Source: Allosalinactinospora lopnorensis
GTDB lineage: Bacteria; Actinomycetota; Actinomycetes; Streptosporangiales; Streptosporangiaceae
Direction: 5' to 3'
DNA length: 64,000 bases
Assembly (NCBI RefSeq): GCF_000981225.1
Contig: NZ_LAJC01000004.1
Span: forward strand, 1 to 64,000
Below, piece by piece: positions 17,555 through 26,556 of this stretch. Positions within the stretch are counted from its first letter, which is position 1, and each line of letters begins with the position of its first letter. Under the pieces are notes generated by a model. That model was given only the letters and a program-made list of their open reading frames with translations, searched no databases and was not told the DNA's origin. The position numbers and the translations under genes were made by a program.

Positions 17555-20500
17555 TCACGCCCGGCCGGTCTCGTCCCCCGTCTCTCCCTTCTCCGTCCCG
17601 CCGTCGTCGGTGCCGCCACCGTTCTCGGCGCGCGCGGCGGCCAGCTTGGCCTCGCGCTTGGCCGTACGGCGCTGGAGGCGGCGCTCCTTGCGCGCCTCGG
17701 CCATCGTGTAGAGCACCGGTACGAGGACCAGCGTCAGCAGCGTGGAGGTCAGCAGGCCGCCGATCACCACAAGTGCCAGCGGCTCCGCGACAAAGGCGCC
17801 GCCCCCGGTGATACCCAGCGCCATTGGCGTCAGAGCGCAGATGGTGGCCATCGCGGTCATCAGAATGGGACGCAGCCGGTGGCGGGCCCCTTCGACGACC
17901 GCCTCGCCCAGCTCCATGCCCTCATTCCGGTACTGGTTGACGAGGTCGATCAGGACGATCGCGTTGGTGACCACGATGCCGATCAGCATCAGCATGCCGA
18001 TCAGCGCCGGCAGTCCCATCGGAACACCGGTGAGCAGGAGCATGCCGAGGGAGCCGGTCGCCGCGAACGGGATAGACACCAGCAGGATGACCGGCTGGAT
18101 GAGGCTCTTGAACGTCGCCACCATGATCAGGTAGACGATCACGATGGCCGCCAGCATGGCCACACCCAGCTCGACGAACGCCTCCTCCTGGTCGGCGCTG
18201 ACGCCGCCGAGGGTGGCGGTGGCGCCATCCGGCAGGTCGAGCTCCTCCAGTTCCTGTGTCAGCTGGGTGCTGACCGCACCGAGATCGTCGGCCGTGGGCG
18301 AGGCCGACACGGTCGCGGTGCGCGCGCCGTCGGCGCGGGTCAGCTCGGGCGGCTGGGTGACCTCCTCGACATCGGCGACATCGGTGAGCTGCACCTCGCT
18401 GCCGTCGGGTGTCGCGATCTCCAGGTCCTCCAGCGCGGAAACGCTGTCCGGCTTCTCCTCCATCCGGACGACCATGTCCCGCTCGGTGTCGTCGATGGTC
18501 GCGGCGCCGACGTCGGCGCCCTGGAACGCTTCGCTGACGGCCTCGCCGATCCGCCCCTCGGTCAGCCCTTCGTCCGCGGCCTCCTCACCGTCGACCTGCA
18601 CCTCCAGCGCCGGCTGCGCGTCGGTGATGTTGTTCTCGACGTCCTCGGCGCCGGGGATGTCGGCGAGCGTGTCCTCGACCAGTTCCGCGGCCTCTTCCAA
18701 GGTCTCGGAGTCCTCGGCCTTGACCTCGACCTCCAGGCCCGCGCCGCCCATGCCGCCGGTCTCGTCGAGGCGGATGTCGGTGTCGGTGTCGATGTCGTCC
18801 AGGGCCGCGCGGAGCTTCTCCTTGAACTCCGCCTGGTCGCCGTCGGGGTCGGCGGTGATCGTGTACTGGGTGGTGTCGGCACCGCCCCCCATCATCATCT
18901 GCTCGACGGGGTCGCCGCCGCTACCGATCGACGCCTGGTAGGACTCCACCCAGGAGAGCCCGGCGAGCTTCTCCTCGATCTTCTTCGCCTCCTCGTCGGC
19001 CTCCGCCAGCGAGGTGCCCATGGGCAGCTCCTGGTTGACGAGGTAGGTGTTCTCCCCCTCGTCGCCCAGGAAGTTGGTCTTGACGTTGGGCACCAGCGCG
19101 ATCGTGCCGAAGAAGAGGAACACGGCCACACCCAGCGTGATGATCCGGTGCCGGGTGGTCCAGCGGATGATCGGCAGGTACATGCGCTGCAGGGGAGTAC
19201 GCAGTTCGCGCCGCTGCTCCTCCGCCCTGATCCGCTCCGCCTCCTCGGGCGGGACCACCCTGGTGCTGCTGAACCAGTAGGCGAGTACCGGCACGATGGT
19301 CAGCGCGACCAGCAGTGACGCCGCCAGGGCGAGGCTGACGGTCACCGCGAACGGGCGGAAGATCTCGCCCGTCTGGCCGCCCACGAACGCGATCGGCAGG
19401 AACACCGCGATGGTCGTCAGGGTGGAGGAGGTCACCGCGGTGGCGACTTCGCGGACACCGGTCAGGACGGCGGTGAGCTTCTCCTCGCCGTAGCCGAGGT
19501 GCCGTTTGATGTTCTCCAGCACCACGATGGAGTCGTCGACGACACGCCCCACGGAAACGGTGAGCGCACCCAGCGTGAGGATGTTCAGCGAGTAATCGAA
19601 CACCTGCATCCCGATCATCCCCGCCAGCAGCGATGTCGGGATGGACACCGCCGCCACCAGCGTCGAGCGCAGGGAGAGCAGGAACAGCAGGATGACGAGG
19701 ACCGCGAAGGTCAGCCCGAGTCCGCCTTCCTCCGCCATGGCCGTGATGGAGTCGTTGATGTAGGGCGCCTGGTCCCATACGACGCTTATCTCGGCGTCCG
19801 CGCTGAGGAGCGGGGCGAGTTCGTCGACCCGTTCCTGAACCGTCTCGGAGATCTCGACGGTGTTGCCCTCGGGAGTCTTGGTGATCATGATGCCGAGGCT
19901 GGGATTGCCGTCCGTCCGGGTGATCGTGGTCTCGTCGTCGGCCCTAAGCTCGACCTCGGCCACGTCCTTCAGCCGCACCGGATCGGCGGGCGCCTGCGCG
20001 GCCCCGGATGCGCCCGCGCCCGGATCGCCGGCGGCGGGGGCTTCCGCGGCCCCGGCACCACCGCTCCCGCCCGGCAGCACCCAGACGTCCTCTACGTCCT
20101 CGATCGACTCCAGCTGCCCGCCGGTGGTGACGGTCAGTGTGCGGCCGTCCTCGGTGATGTCGCCACCCGGGGAGAGTACGCCGCTGGCCTGCAGCGCACC
20201 GGTCAGGTCGGCGGAACTCAGCCCTTCGTCCTCCAGCTCGTCCTCGTCAGGCGTGATGACGACCGTGGAGTCGCGGACGCCGGTGAGCTCGGCGGCACGC
20301 ACCCCGTCGATCGACTCCAGTTCCGGAATGAGCTGCTCTTCCAGTGGTTCGGCCAGGGCCTGCTCATCCCCGTTGTCGGCACCGGCGGCCAGCATCAGGA
20401 CGGGCATGTCGTCGAAGTTGAACGACAGCACCGAGGGGTCGACGCCGTCCGGCATCGCCGGTCCGACCTGGTCGACGGCCTGCTGGGCGGACCGGACGAC

Positions 20501-20821
20501 ATCCTCGGTCTCGTCCCCGTAGTCGAACTCGGCGACGATCGAGGCACTGCCGTTGCTGGAGGTGGAGGTGTAGCTGGTGATGCCGGGGACACCCTTGACA
20601 GCCTGCTCCAGCGGCTCGGTGACCTCGTTCTCCACCACTTGCGGCGAGGCCCCTTCGTACTGGGCGCTCACCATCACCATCGGCAGTTCAAACTCGGGCA
20701 TCAGCTCGCGCTTGGCCGAGGTCGTGGCCAGCAGCCCGAAGATGACCGCCGACAGTGTGATCAGCAGAATGAGAGCACGATTCGCGAGCGAGAGTTGCGC
20801 CAGCCGGTTCACGAGCCCCAC
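17555..20821 (-). CDS. RND-family efflux transporter (AcrB/HAE1-like)
   Basis: A 1088-residue inner-membrane RND exporter with the full duplicated layout. TM1 (LILLITLSAVIFGLLATTSA) is followed by a large extracytoplasmic loop, TM2-6, TM7, a second large loop and TM8-12. The proton-relay aspartates in TM4 are present as GRVVDDSIVVLENIKRHL (matching Asp407/408 of AcrB), and FVGGQTGEIFRPFAVTVSLALAASLL matches the TM5-6 block. The first loop has an Ala/Gly/Pro-rich insert (GAGAAEAPAAGDPGAGASG) absent from Gram-negative relatives. The last 50 residues are a charged cytoplasmic tail. No membrane-fusion or outer-membrane partner gene is adjacent, as expected for a monoderm. The substrate is unknown. 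Confidence 0.92.
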   Translation of the reverse strand: MGLVNRLAQLSLANRALILLITLSAVIFGLLATTSAKRELMPEFELPMVMVSAQYEGASPQVVENEVTEPLEQAVKGVPGITSYTSTSSNGSASIVAEFDYGDETEDVVRSAQQAVDQVGPAMPDGVDPSVLSFNFDDMPVLMLAAGADNGDEQALAEPLEEQLIPELESIDGVRAAELTGVRDSTVVITPDEDELEDEGLSSADLTGALQASGVLSPGGDITEDGRTLTVTTGGQLESIEDVEDVWVLPGGSGGAGAAEAPAAGDPGAGASGAAQAPADPVRLKDVAEVELRADDETTITRTDGNPSLGIMITKTPEGNTVEISETVQERVDELAPLLSADAEISVVWDQAPYINDSITAMAEEGGLGLTFAVLVILLFLLSLRSTLVAAVSIPTSLLAGMIGMQVFDYSLNILTLGALTVSVGRVVDDSIVVLENIKRHLGYGEEKLTAVLTGVREVATAVTSSTLTTIAVFLPIAFVGGQTGEIFRPFAVTVSLALAASLLVALTIVPVLAYWFSSTRVVPPEEAERIRAEEQRRELRTPLQRMYLPIIRWTTRHRIITLGVAVFLFFGTIALVPNVKTNFLGDEGENTYLVNQELPMGTSLAEADEEAKKIEEKLAGLSWVESYQASIGSGGDPVEQMMMGGGADTTQYTITADPDGDQAEFKEKLRAALDDIDTDTDIRLDETGGMGGAGLEVEVKAEDSETLEEAAELVEDTLADIPGAEDVENNITDAQPALEVQVDGEEAADEGLTEGRIGEAVSEAFQGADVGAATIDDTERDMVVRMEEKPDSVSALEDLEIATPDGSEVQLTDVADVEEVTQPPELTRADGARTATVSASPTADDLGAVSTQLTQELEELDLPDGATATLGGVSADQEEAFVELGVAMLAAIVIVYLIMVATFKSLIQPVILLVSIPFAATGSLGMLLLTGVPMGLPALIGMLMLIGIVVTNAIVLIDLVNQYRNEGMELGEAVVEGARHRLRPILMTAMATICALTPMALGITGGGAFVAEPLALVVIGGLLTSTLLTLVLVPVLYTMAEARKERRLQRRTAKREAKLAAARAENGGGTDDGGTEKGETGDETGRA

Positions 20822-21320
20822 CCGCCCTTACGCATGCCCGTTGTTCGGGAAGTCTTGGTGGGGTCGCCAAGGGGATTCTTGGCCATTCTGGACATGAGAG
20901 TTTGTGCTCCTGTGGGAAGGCTTTTCGGCTGCGGAAGACGGCACCGCTGCGAAGAGCGGTCGATGTCGACCCGTGCGGGCGGATGAACAGGGGATCGCAC
21001 GGGTTTGCCGGGCACGCGAAACCAACGATACTTCGCGTCATATCTGAAGTCAGCGCGAGTCGCGCGGTATCGGGGGAATGTCAGGGAAATGTCAGCGGCG
21101 CCTCAGGGACACTAAGGCCCTGAGCAGCCCATTCCTGGACGGCCGTCGTGGGTGGCGCGGAGGGGTTCCCTGGTCGGGCGGCCTATTGCGGCCACATCGG
21201 CGACGCGGCGGCATGCCGGGGTGCTCACCATGCCGCGGATGGGTACGGTCCACACCGGCGCGCCCGCGCCTGGTGCCGCGCCGCGCGCGAAGGCATCCTG
21301 GAGACGAGCGCGGGCGCCGA
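20822..21320. other. intergenic region upstream of the RND gene, no gene seen
   Basis: About 500 bp between the RND start and the ArsR stop, both read leftward. It presumably holds the RND promoter. I see no operator, RNA or small ORF that I would defend. Confidence 0.35.
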
Positions 21321-21659
21321 TCAGTCGACCGGGATCGGCGTGGTCTCACCGGGCGGCACGTGCTCGTCGGCAACGCCCCAGACCACATCCAGCAGGTCCT
21401 CCAGCGCGTGGACCAGTGAGGCGTCGATCAGTTCATAGCTCACCTGGCGTCCACGCGCCGTGGTGCGCACCAACCCGCACTCGCGCAGGCAGGCAAGATG
21501 ATTGGAGACGTTCTGCCTGGTCAGACCAAGCCGCTCGGCGAGCCCCGCCGGGTAGCCGGGCCCTTCCAGCAGGGCCAGGAGAAGCCGGCAGCGAGTGGGG
21601 TCGGAGAGGGCGCGGCCAAGGCGCTGGATCGCGGAGAGCCGCTGGTCAGAGGTCAACAT
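21321..21659 (-). CDS. ArsR/SmtB-family metal-sensing repressor, CmtR-like
   Basis: A 112-residue winged-helix repressor. It aligns by eye with mycobacterial CmtR (a Cd/Pb sensor): MLTSDQRLSAIQRLGRALSDPTRCRLLLALLEG, then recognition helix LTRQNVSNHLACLRECGLV. The two cysteines four residues apart in LACLREC match the CmtR ligands Cys57 and Cys61. CmtR's third ligand, a C-terminal cysteine, is missing; the tail instead reads VADEHVPPGE. The start at ATG 21659 lies seven bases from a TACAAT -10 element (21667-21672), so the mRNA is probably leaderless; an ATG at 21668 overlaps the -10. It is divergent from the CDF exporter, its likely target. Confidence 0.88.
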   Translation of the reverse strand: MLTSDQRLSAIQRLGRALSDPTRCRLLLALLEGPGYPAGLAERLGLTRQNVSNHLACLRECGLVRTTARGRQVSYELIDASLVHALEDLLDVVWGVADEHVPPGETTPIPVD

Positions 21660-21666
21660 GAAAATC

Positions 21667-21712
21667 ATTGTACATTGTTTGCTGTATTGACAGCTTAGAC
21701 TGTATAAACAGT
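21667..21712. promoter_or_regulatory. shared arsR/CDF promoter-operator region
   Basis: An AT-rich island between the divergent metal genes. It holds a leftward TACAAT -10 box (21667-21672), a TTGACA (rightward) near 21687, and dyad-like TGTATTGACAGC / GACTGTATAAACAG sequences suited to an ArsR dimer. At its left edge TGAAAATCATT (from 21659) resembles half of a Zur box. Exact operator boundaries are inferred. Confidence 0.5.
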
Positions 21713-21753
21713 GACGGCTGAACAATGCCTCACCGGACGACCAAGGGGAGCAC

Positions 21754-22665
21754 ATGGGTGCCGGCCACGGACACGGGCAGCCGACCGCGGGCGCCGCCAA
21801 TCGAGGGCGCCTCGCCGTCGTGCTGCTCATGATGCTGAGCGTCGCGGCCGTACAGGTCCTCGGCGCCGTCGCGACCGGCAGTCTGGCGCTGCTCGCCGAT
21901 GCCGGGCACACCGTGACCGACTCCTTCGGAGTGGCCCTCGCCCTGGCCGCGGTGTGGATCGCCGCCCGCCCCGCGTGCATGAAGCGCACGTTCGGCTATC
22001 AGCGCGCCGAGATCCTGGCCGCCGCCCTGAACGCCCTCGTGCTGTTCGCACTGTGCACATTCATCGTGGTCGAGGCCATCGACCGGCTACAGAACCCGCA
22101 CCCGGTCGCCGGGCCGGGGATGGTGATCGTGGCCGCGATCGGGCTGGTGATGAACATCGTCGCGCTGCTCGTCCTGCGGACCGGGCAGAAGGAGAGCCTC
22201 AACGTCCGCGGCGCCTACCTGGAGGTCATGGGCGACGCGCTGGCCTCGCTCGGCGTGATCGCCGGCGGGATCCTCATCTGGCTCACCGGCTGGGAGCGCG
22301 TCGACTCCCTCATCTCCCTGGCCATCGCCGCCGTCATCGTCCCCCGCGCGTGGAACCTGCTGCGCGAGGCGGTGCACGTCCTGCTGGAGGCCACACCGCG
22401 CGACATGGACCTCAACGAGGTCCGCGCGCACATGCTGCGCCAACCAGGGGTCATTGACGTCCACGACCTGCACGCCTGGACCATCACCTCCGGCGTCCCC
22501 GTCATGTCGGCGCATGTCGTGGTCACCGAGGATCGGCTCGCCGACGCCGGTAGGATGCTCGATGAGCTGCACGCCTGTTTGACCGGCCATTTCGATGTGG
22601 AGCACTCCACCCTGCAGATAGAGCCCGAGGGGCACGTCGACCACGAAGGTGCGCGCCACCACTGA
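21754..22665 (+). CDS. cation diffusion facilitator (CzcD/ZitB-like metal exporter)
   Basis: A 303-residue CDF exporter with six membrane helices and a cytoplasmic C-terminal domain. The TM2 metal site is canonical (LADAGHTVTD, HxxxD). The TM5 site reads LEVMGDALAS, i.e. ExxxD, where Zn/Cd exporters of this branch usually have HxxxD. A His-containing head (MGAGHGHGQ) and tail (HVDHEGARHH) may collect metal. The C-terminal domain carries the usual HDLHAWTITSGVPVMSAHVVV strand. It is divergent from a CmtR-like repressor, which points to inducible efflux of Zn2+, Cd2+ or a related ion; which metal is uncertain. Confidence 0.9.
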   Translation: MGAGHGHGQPTAGAANRGRLAVVLLMMLSVAAVQVLGAVATGSLALLADAGHTVTDSFGVALALAAVWIAARPACMKRTFGYQRAEILAAALNALVLFALCTFIVVEAIDRLQNPHPVAGPGMVIVAAIGLVMNIVALLVLRTGQKESLNVRGAYLEVMGDALASLGVIAGGILIWLTGWERVDSLISLAIAAVIVPRAWNLLREAVHVLLEATPRDMDLNEVRAHMLRQPGVIDVHDLHAWTITSGVPVMSAHVVVTEDRLADAGRMLDELHACLTGHFDVEHSTLQIEPEGHVDHEGARHH

Positions 22666-22829
22666 AGGAGCGCTCCCCGGTGGCCCTCCTCCACCGCGGC
22701 GCATCGTATCCGGCCGGGACACCGCGGAGCGGAGACCCGGCGCTAAGGGGTACTCGCAGGCGTGCATCCACGGCTCTTTATGGGAACATCGCTTCCGACC
22801 AGCGGTGACGACGAGAGTGGAGGCGGAGT

Positions 22830-24247
22830 GTGCCACTGAGGGACTCCGGCTTACGCAGCCGCCTCGTGCGCCTGCTACACCGCGGCAGGCGCAGCGTCTC
22901 ACCGGGCCAGGACATACCGCGCATACCGTGGGGGCGTCCCGCACGGATGTTCGTCGCCTTCTTCGCCATCGTCGATCTCACCGGGGCCGGACTCCTCATG
23001 CTGCCCGCCGCGACCACCGGGAACGAAGGACTCGCCCCCGTCGATGCGCTGTTCACCGCGACGACGTCACTGGCCGTCTGCGGGCTGAGCGTGATCGCGA
23101 TCGGCACGGACCTCTCCGTGTTCGGCCAGGTCGTCGTCATGATGCTGATCCAGGTCGGCGGTATCGGCATCATGACGCTGGCCTCGGTGCTGGGCGCCGT
23201 GGTGATCCACCGGTTCGGGCTGCGCATGCAGCTCAGCACCCAGGCCGAGACCCGCAACCTCGCCATCGGAGACGTCCGCGACGTGGTGCGGCGTATCGGC
23301 ATGGTGAGTCTGACCTGCGAAGGGGTGGTCGCCCTGATCCTCATCCCCCGGATGTGGCTGGGGTACGACATCCCCCTGGGTTCCGCTGTGTACAGCGGTG
23401 TCTTCCACGCGGTCTCCGCCTTCAACAACGCAGGACTGTCCCTCTACGACGACAGCCTCATGCGCTTCTCCGGCGATGCTGCCATCCTGCTGACGGTGGC
23501 CGTCGCGACCATCCTGGGCGGCCTGGGCTTCCCGGTGCTGCTGGAACTGCGCCGGCACCTGCGTTCCCGCACAAGTGGACCCTGCACGCCAAGCTCACGA
23601 TCTACACCACGCTGCTGCTCTACTTCGGCGGGGCACTGGTCGTGCTCGTGCTGGAGTGGTTCAATCCCGCCACACTCGGCCCACTGAACTGGCCGGCGAA
23701 ACTGATCGACGGCGTGTTCCACGGGGTCATGCCGCGCAGCGGCGGGTTCAACGTCGTCGACGTAGGCGCGATGGACGAGTCCACGTTGCTCGTCACCATC
23801 ATGCTGATGTTCGTCGGCAACGGCAGCGCCGGCACGTCCGGCGGCATCAAGGTCGCGACCCTCGCGGTGATCTTCCTGGTGGTGTGGGCGGAGATCCGCG
23901 GCCACACGCAGGTGCACGTTTTCGGCCGCCGCCTCTCCCCCGGCGCCATCCGGGAAGCATTGAGCCTGCTGTTCCTGTTGATGACAGTGGTGGTCGTTTC
24001 CACGGTCGCCCTGCTCGCCACCACACCGTTCGACGTCATCCAGGTGCTGTTCGAGGTAGTGTCAGCGAGCGGAGTTGTCGGGTTGTCCACCGGGATCACT
24101 CCGGAGCTGCCGTCGGCCGCACAGCTGCTGCTGGTCGTGCTGATGGTGGCCGGCCGGATCGGTCCCATCACCTTCGCCTCGGCACTGGCACTGCGCGAGC
24201 GGCGCCGTCGTTACGACTTTGCCGAGTCACGGCCGATCATCGGCTGA
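22830..24247 (+). CDS. ktrB: potassium uptake membrane subunit, KtrB/TrkH family (probable one-base frameshift)
   Basis: A K+ channel-like transporter with four selectivity-filter loops: TSLAVCGLSV, AVSAFNNAGLSL, MPRSGGFNVVD and VVSASGVVGLSTG. The first two are in the frame starting GTG/ATG near 22830 (MPLRDSGLRSRL), the last two in the +1-shifted frame that ends at 24247. One C missing from the CCC at 23566-23568 explains the break: CCCC gives LRRHLRSPHKWTLHAKLT, continuous with family sequence. Gating is by the KtrA-type subunit encoded 19 bp downstream. As written the protein would stop at 23687 with only half its pore, hence a consensus error or inactivation. Confidence 0.85.
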
Positions 24248-24266
24248 CGGAAACTGAGGAGTGCCA

Positions 24267-24935
24267 GTGCAGCGCGCTAGGCCCAACGACAAACGGGTAC
24301 TGGTCATCGGGCTGGGCAGGTTCGGTAGTTCCCTCGCTCTGGAACTCGTAACGCACGGCTGGGAGGTCCTGGGCATGGACTCCAACCCACGACTGGTCCA
24401 GTCCTACGCCGACATGCTGACCCACACCGTGGTCGCCGACGCCACCGACGACGAGGCACTGCGCCAGGTCGGTGCGCACGAGTTCAAGCGGGCCGTGGTC
24501 GCCATCGGCACCCACCTGGAGGAGAGCATCCTGGCCACCTCCCTCCTGGTGGACATGGGAGTCCCGGACATCTGGGCGAAGGCCACCAGCCGCCGACACG
24601 GCCGTATCCTGCAGCAGATCGGCACCCATCACGTCGTCCTTCCCGAACACGACATGGGTGAACGCGTGGCCCACCTGGTCTCGGGCCGGATGCTGGACTA
24701 CGTGGAGCTGGAGGAGAACTTCGCGCTCGGCAAGACCCGCGCCCCCCGCGAGCTGCTCGGCCGCAAGCTCGGTGAAACCGGGGTCCGGTCGAAGCACGGC
24801 ATCACCGTCGTCTGCATCAAGCGGCACGGCGAGGCCTTCACCTACGCGACCGCCGAGACCATCCCGCAGAAGGGCGACATCATCGTCGTCGCCGGAAAGA
24901 CCGAGGACGTCGAGCGCTTCGCGGAGATCAGCTGA
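24267..24935 (+). CDS. ktrA: potassium uptake regulatory subunit, KtrA/TrkA family
   Basis: A 222-residue cytoplasmic regulator of the preceding channel. An N-terminal RCK Rossmann domain (VLVIGLGRFGSSLALEL, GxGxxG, with acidic Asp after beta-2 in LGMDSNPRL) binds ATP/ADP or NAD(H). A C-terminal RCK-C domain follows (ENFALGKTRAPRELLGRKLGE...PQKGDIIVVAG). The single RCK unit is KtrA-like rather than the duplicated enteric TrkA. Two in-frame GTG codons (24261 and 24267) are possible; GAGGAG is better spaced from 24267. It forms an octameric ring in known relatives and gates KtrB in response to nucleotide. Confidence 0.9.
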   Translation: MQRARPNDKRVLVIGLGRFGSSLALELVTHGWEVLGMDSNPRLVQSYADMLTHTVVADATDDEALRQVGAHEFKRAVVAIGTHLEESILATSLLVDMGVPDIWAKATSRRHGRILQQIGTHHVVLPEHDMGERVAHLVSGRMLDYVELEENFALGKTRAPRELLGRKLGETGVRSKHGITVVCIKRHGEAFTYATAETIPQKGDIIVVAGKTEDVERFAEIS

Positions 24936-24994
24936 GCTCTCGGGGACACCGCTCCGCGTCCCCTTGGTGTCCCATGTCCGGACAGCCCCAGAAT

Positions 24995-25009
24995 TGACAA
25001 TCATTTTCA
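24995..25009 (+). promoter_or_regulatory. Zur-like operator overlapping the promoter of the ZnuA-type gene
   Basis: TGACAATCATTTTCA at 24995-25009 is a near-palindrome of the 7-1-7 Fur/Zur type. It overlaps TTGACA at 24994-24999, a good -35 element. Placement just before a zinc-binding lipoprotein gene fits zinc repression by Zur. Confidence 0.6.
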
Positions 25010-25041
25010 TTTTCCCGATGATTGGCGATATGCGATCTGGG

Positions 25042-25965
25042 ATGTCAGCGAAGGTGACGGCGGTATGCGCCGCCGGTGTGGTGATCACGGCTGTGGCCGG
25101 CTGCGGCGACGAGGGCACCTCCGGCGGAGGGGACGGCGCGGACCCCGGCCTCAGCCTGGTCACCGGCGTCTACCCGCTCGAATGGCTGGCCGCCCAGGTC
25201 GGCGGTGACCGCGTCGAGGTGCGGAACCTGACCGAGCCCGGCGTCGATCCGCATAGCCTGGAGCTGTCCCCGCGCGAGATCGGCCGGGTGAGCGAGGCCG
25301 AGGTCGCGTTCTACATCACGGGCCTGCAACCCGCGATCGACGACGCCGTCGCCCAGGAGGGCGCGGAGAACGCGCTTGATGTCGCCGGGCTGGTCGACCT
25401 GCTCCCTGCCGGCGGTGAGGACGACTACGGGCACGACCACGGCGAGGAGGATCCGCACATGTGGCTCGACCCGAGCCGCATGAGCGAGGCCGCCGACGGC
25501 CTCGCCGAGCACCTGGCCGAGGTGGACCCCGAGCACGCCGACGAGTACCGGGCCAACGCCGAGGCGAGCATCGAGGAGCTGACGGAGATCGACGGCGAGT
25601 ACGCCGCCACTCTGGAGGACTGCGAGAGCCGCGACATCGTGGCGAACCACGCGGCTTTCGGCTACCTCGCCGAGGACTACGACCTGAACCAGATCAGCGT
25701 CAGCGGAATCGACCCCGAATCCGAGCCCTCCCCGGCCCGCATGGCCGAGGTCGCCGATCTGGTCGAGGAACACGACATCACAACGGTCTTCACCGAGACT
25801 CTGGCCCCGCCCGAGACCGCCGAGACGATCGCCGAGGAGACCGGGGCGAAGACCGCGGTGCTCGACCCGCTCGAAGGCATCACCGAGGAGTCCCCCGGGG
25901 ACGATTATCCCTCGGTCATGCGGGCCAACCTCGACGAGCTGGGTTCCGCCCTTCGCTGTTCCTGA
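25042..25965 (+). CDS. zinc/manganese ABC transporter substrate-binding lipoprotein (ZnuA-like)
   Basis: A cluster A-I (SBP_bac_9) metal-binding protein. The lipoprotein signal peptide MSAKVTAVCAAGVVITAVAGC ends in a VAGC lipobox. Metal-ligand regions are visible: the first His in EPGVDPHSLELSP, a short His/Asp-rich loop (DDYGHDHGEEDPHMW), His in IVANHAAFGYLAEDY, and the acidic ligand region VFTETLAPPETAETIAEETG. In-frame ATGs at 25018, 25030 and 25042 exist; the first falls within the predicted -10 region, so a later one is more likely. No permease or ATPase gene is adjacent: the protein is an orphan, and must share a ZnuBC elsewhere or deliver metal otherwise. A Zur-like box lies just upstream. 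Confidence 0.88.
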   Translation: MSAKVTAVCAAGVVITAVAGCGDEGTSGGGDGADPGLSLVTGVYPLEWLAAQVGGDRVEVRNLTEPGVDPHSLELSPREIGRVSEAEVAFYITGLQPAIDDAVAQEGAENALDVAGLVDLLPAGGEDDYGHDHGEEDPHMWLDPSRMSEAADGLAEHLAEVDPEHADEYRANAEASIEELTEIDGEYAATLEDCESRDIVANHAAFGYLAEDYDLNQISVSGIDPESEPSPARMAEVADLVEEHDITTVFTETLAPPETAETIAEETGAKTAVLDPLEGITEESPGDDYPSVMRANLDELGSALRCS

Positions 25966-25987
25966 GTCTGCCCGGAGGGCATCGGAC

Positions 25988-26020
25988 AACGGCCCCGCCG
26001 AGCTGCTCGGCGGGGCCGTT
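25988..26020 (+). terminator. terminator hairpin of the ZnuA-type gene
   Basis: Perfect 14-bp arms (25988-26001 and 26007-26020) with a GCTGC loop, about 23 bases after the stop codon. Confidence 0.8.
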
Positions 26021-26092
26021 CGTATGCAATCCCACCTGGGATTTTGCGGATTGTTACACAACGGTACCCACCTGCAAAAGTCTCGGACAGTC

Positions 26093-26146
26093 CGTATGCA
26101 CGTGCGCTATCCTGTTCAAAGTACGGTGCTGATGCACGTGCATACG
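26093..26146. promoter_or_regulatory. paired CACGTG-core palindromes upstream of the DUF397 gene
   Basis: CGTATGCACGTGC (26093-26105) and its exact inverse GCACGTGCATACG (26134-26146) form a 13-bp inverted repeat with a 28-bp spacer. Each arm itself contains a CACGTG core, and the right one is the full palindrome ATGCACGTGCAT (26132-26143). The same 12-mer recurs at 28273-28284, upstream of the HATPase-regulator genes. The DUF397 start is 60 bp downstream. Confidence 0.65.
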
Positions 26147-26205
26147 ACAGTGCACAGACGCGTCGTACTCGAACCCGCACTTCAGTTGGATGTAAGGAGC
26201 TTCAC

Positions 26206-26439
26206 GTGACCGCTTACAACGGCATCGCAGCCGCAGAACTGCAAAACGCCGTCTGGCAGAAGAGCCTGCGCAGCAACTCCCGCGGCGCCTGTGTCGAGAT
26301 GGCCAAGCTCCCCGACGGCTCCATCGCCATGCGGAACTCCCGTTTCCCCAGTGGTCCGGCGCTGGTCTACACCCAGGCCGAGATCGATGCGCTGATCATG
26401 GGCGCCAAGGACGGCGACTTCGACAACCTGCTGAGCTGA
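26206..26439 (+). CDS. DUF397 protein
   Basis: A 77-residue DUF397 protein with the family marks: W near the N-terminus (VWQKSLRSN), the SRGACVEMAKLPDGSIAMRNSRFP core and a C-terminal VYTQAEIDALIMGAKDGDFD. GTG at 26206 follows AAGGAG at 26194-26199. DUF397 proteins are encoded next to DUF5753 XRE regulators in actinomycetes (bldB/whiJ/abaA-type sets) and modulate them; here the regulator gene is convergent, 118 bp away. The upstream palindromes suggest control by that regulator. Confidence 0.88.
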   Translation: MTAYNGIAAAELQNAVWQKSLRSNSRGACVEMAKLPDGSIAMRNSRFPSGPALVYTQAEIDALIMGAKDGDFDNLLS

Positions 26440-26556
26440 ACTCTCCCCAGCGCCGTCAAAACGCGTTACGTGACGCGGAGGAGGAGCTCCACGGCAACAC
26501 CAGGGGGGGTGGGGCTCCTTCGCTTCCGCCCCTCTTTTCCGTTCGAGCCCCGGTGG

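Noticed and set aside
17468-20986. Large rightward frames opposite the RND transporter
   Set aside because: Shadows of the exporter; no recognisable sequence, no ribosome-binding sites.
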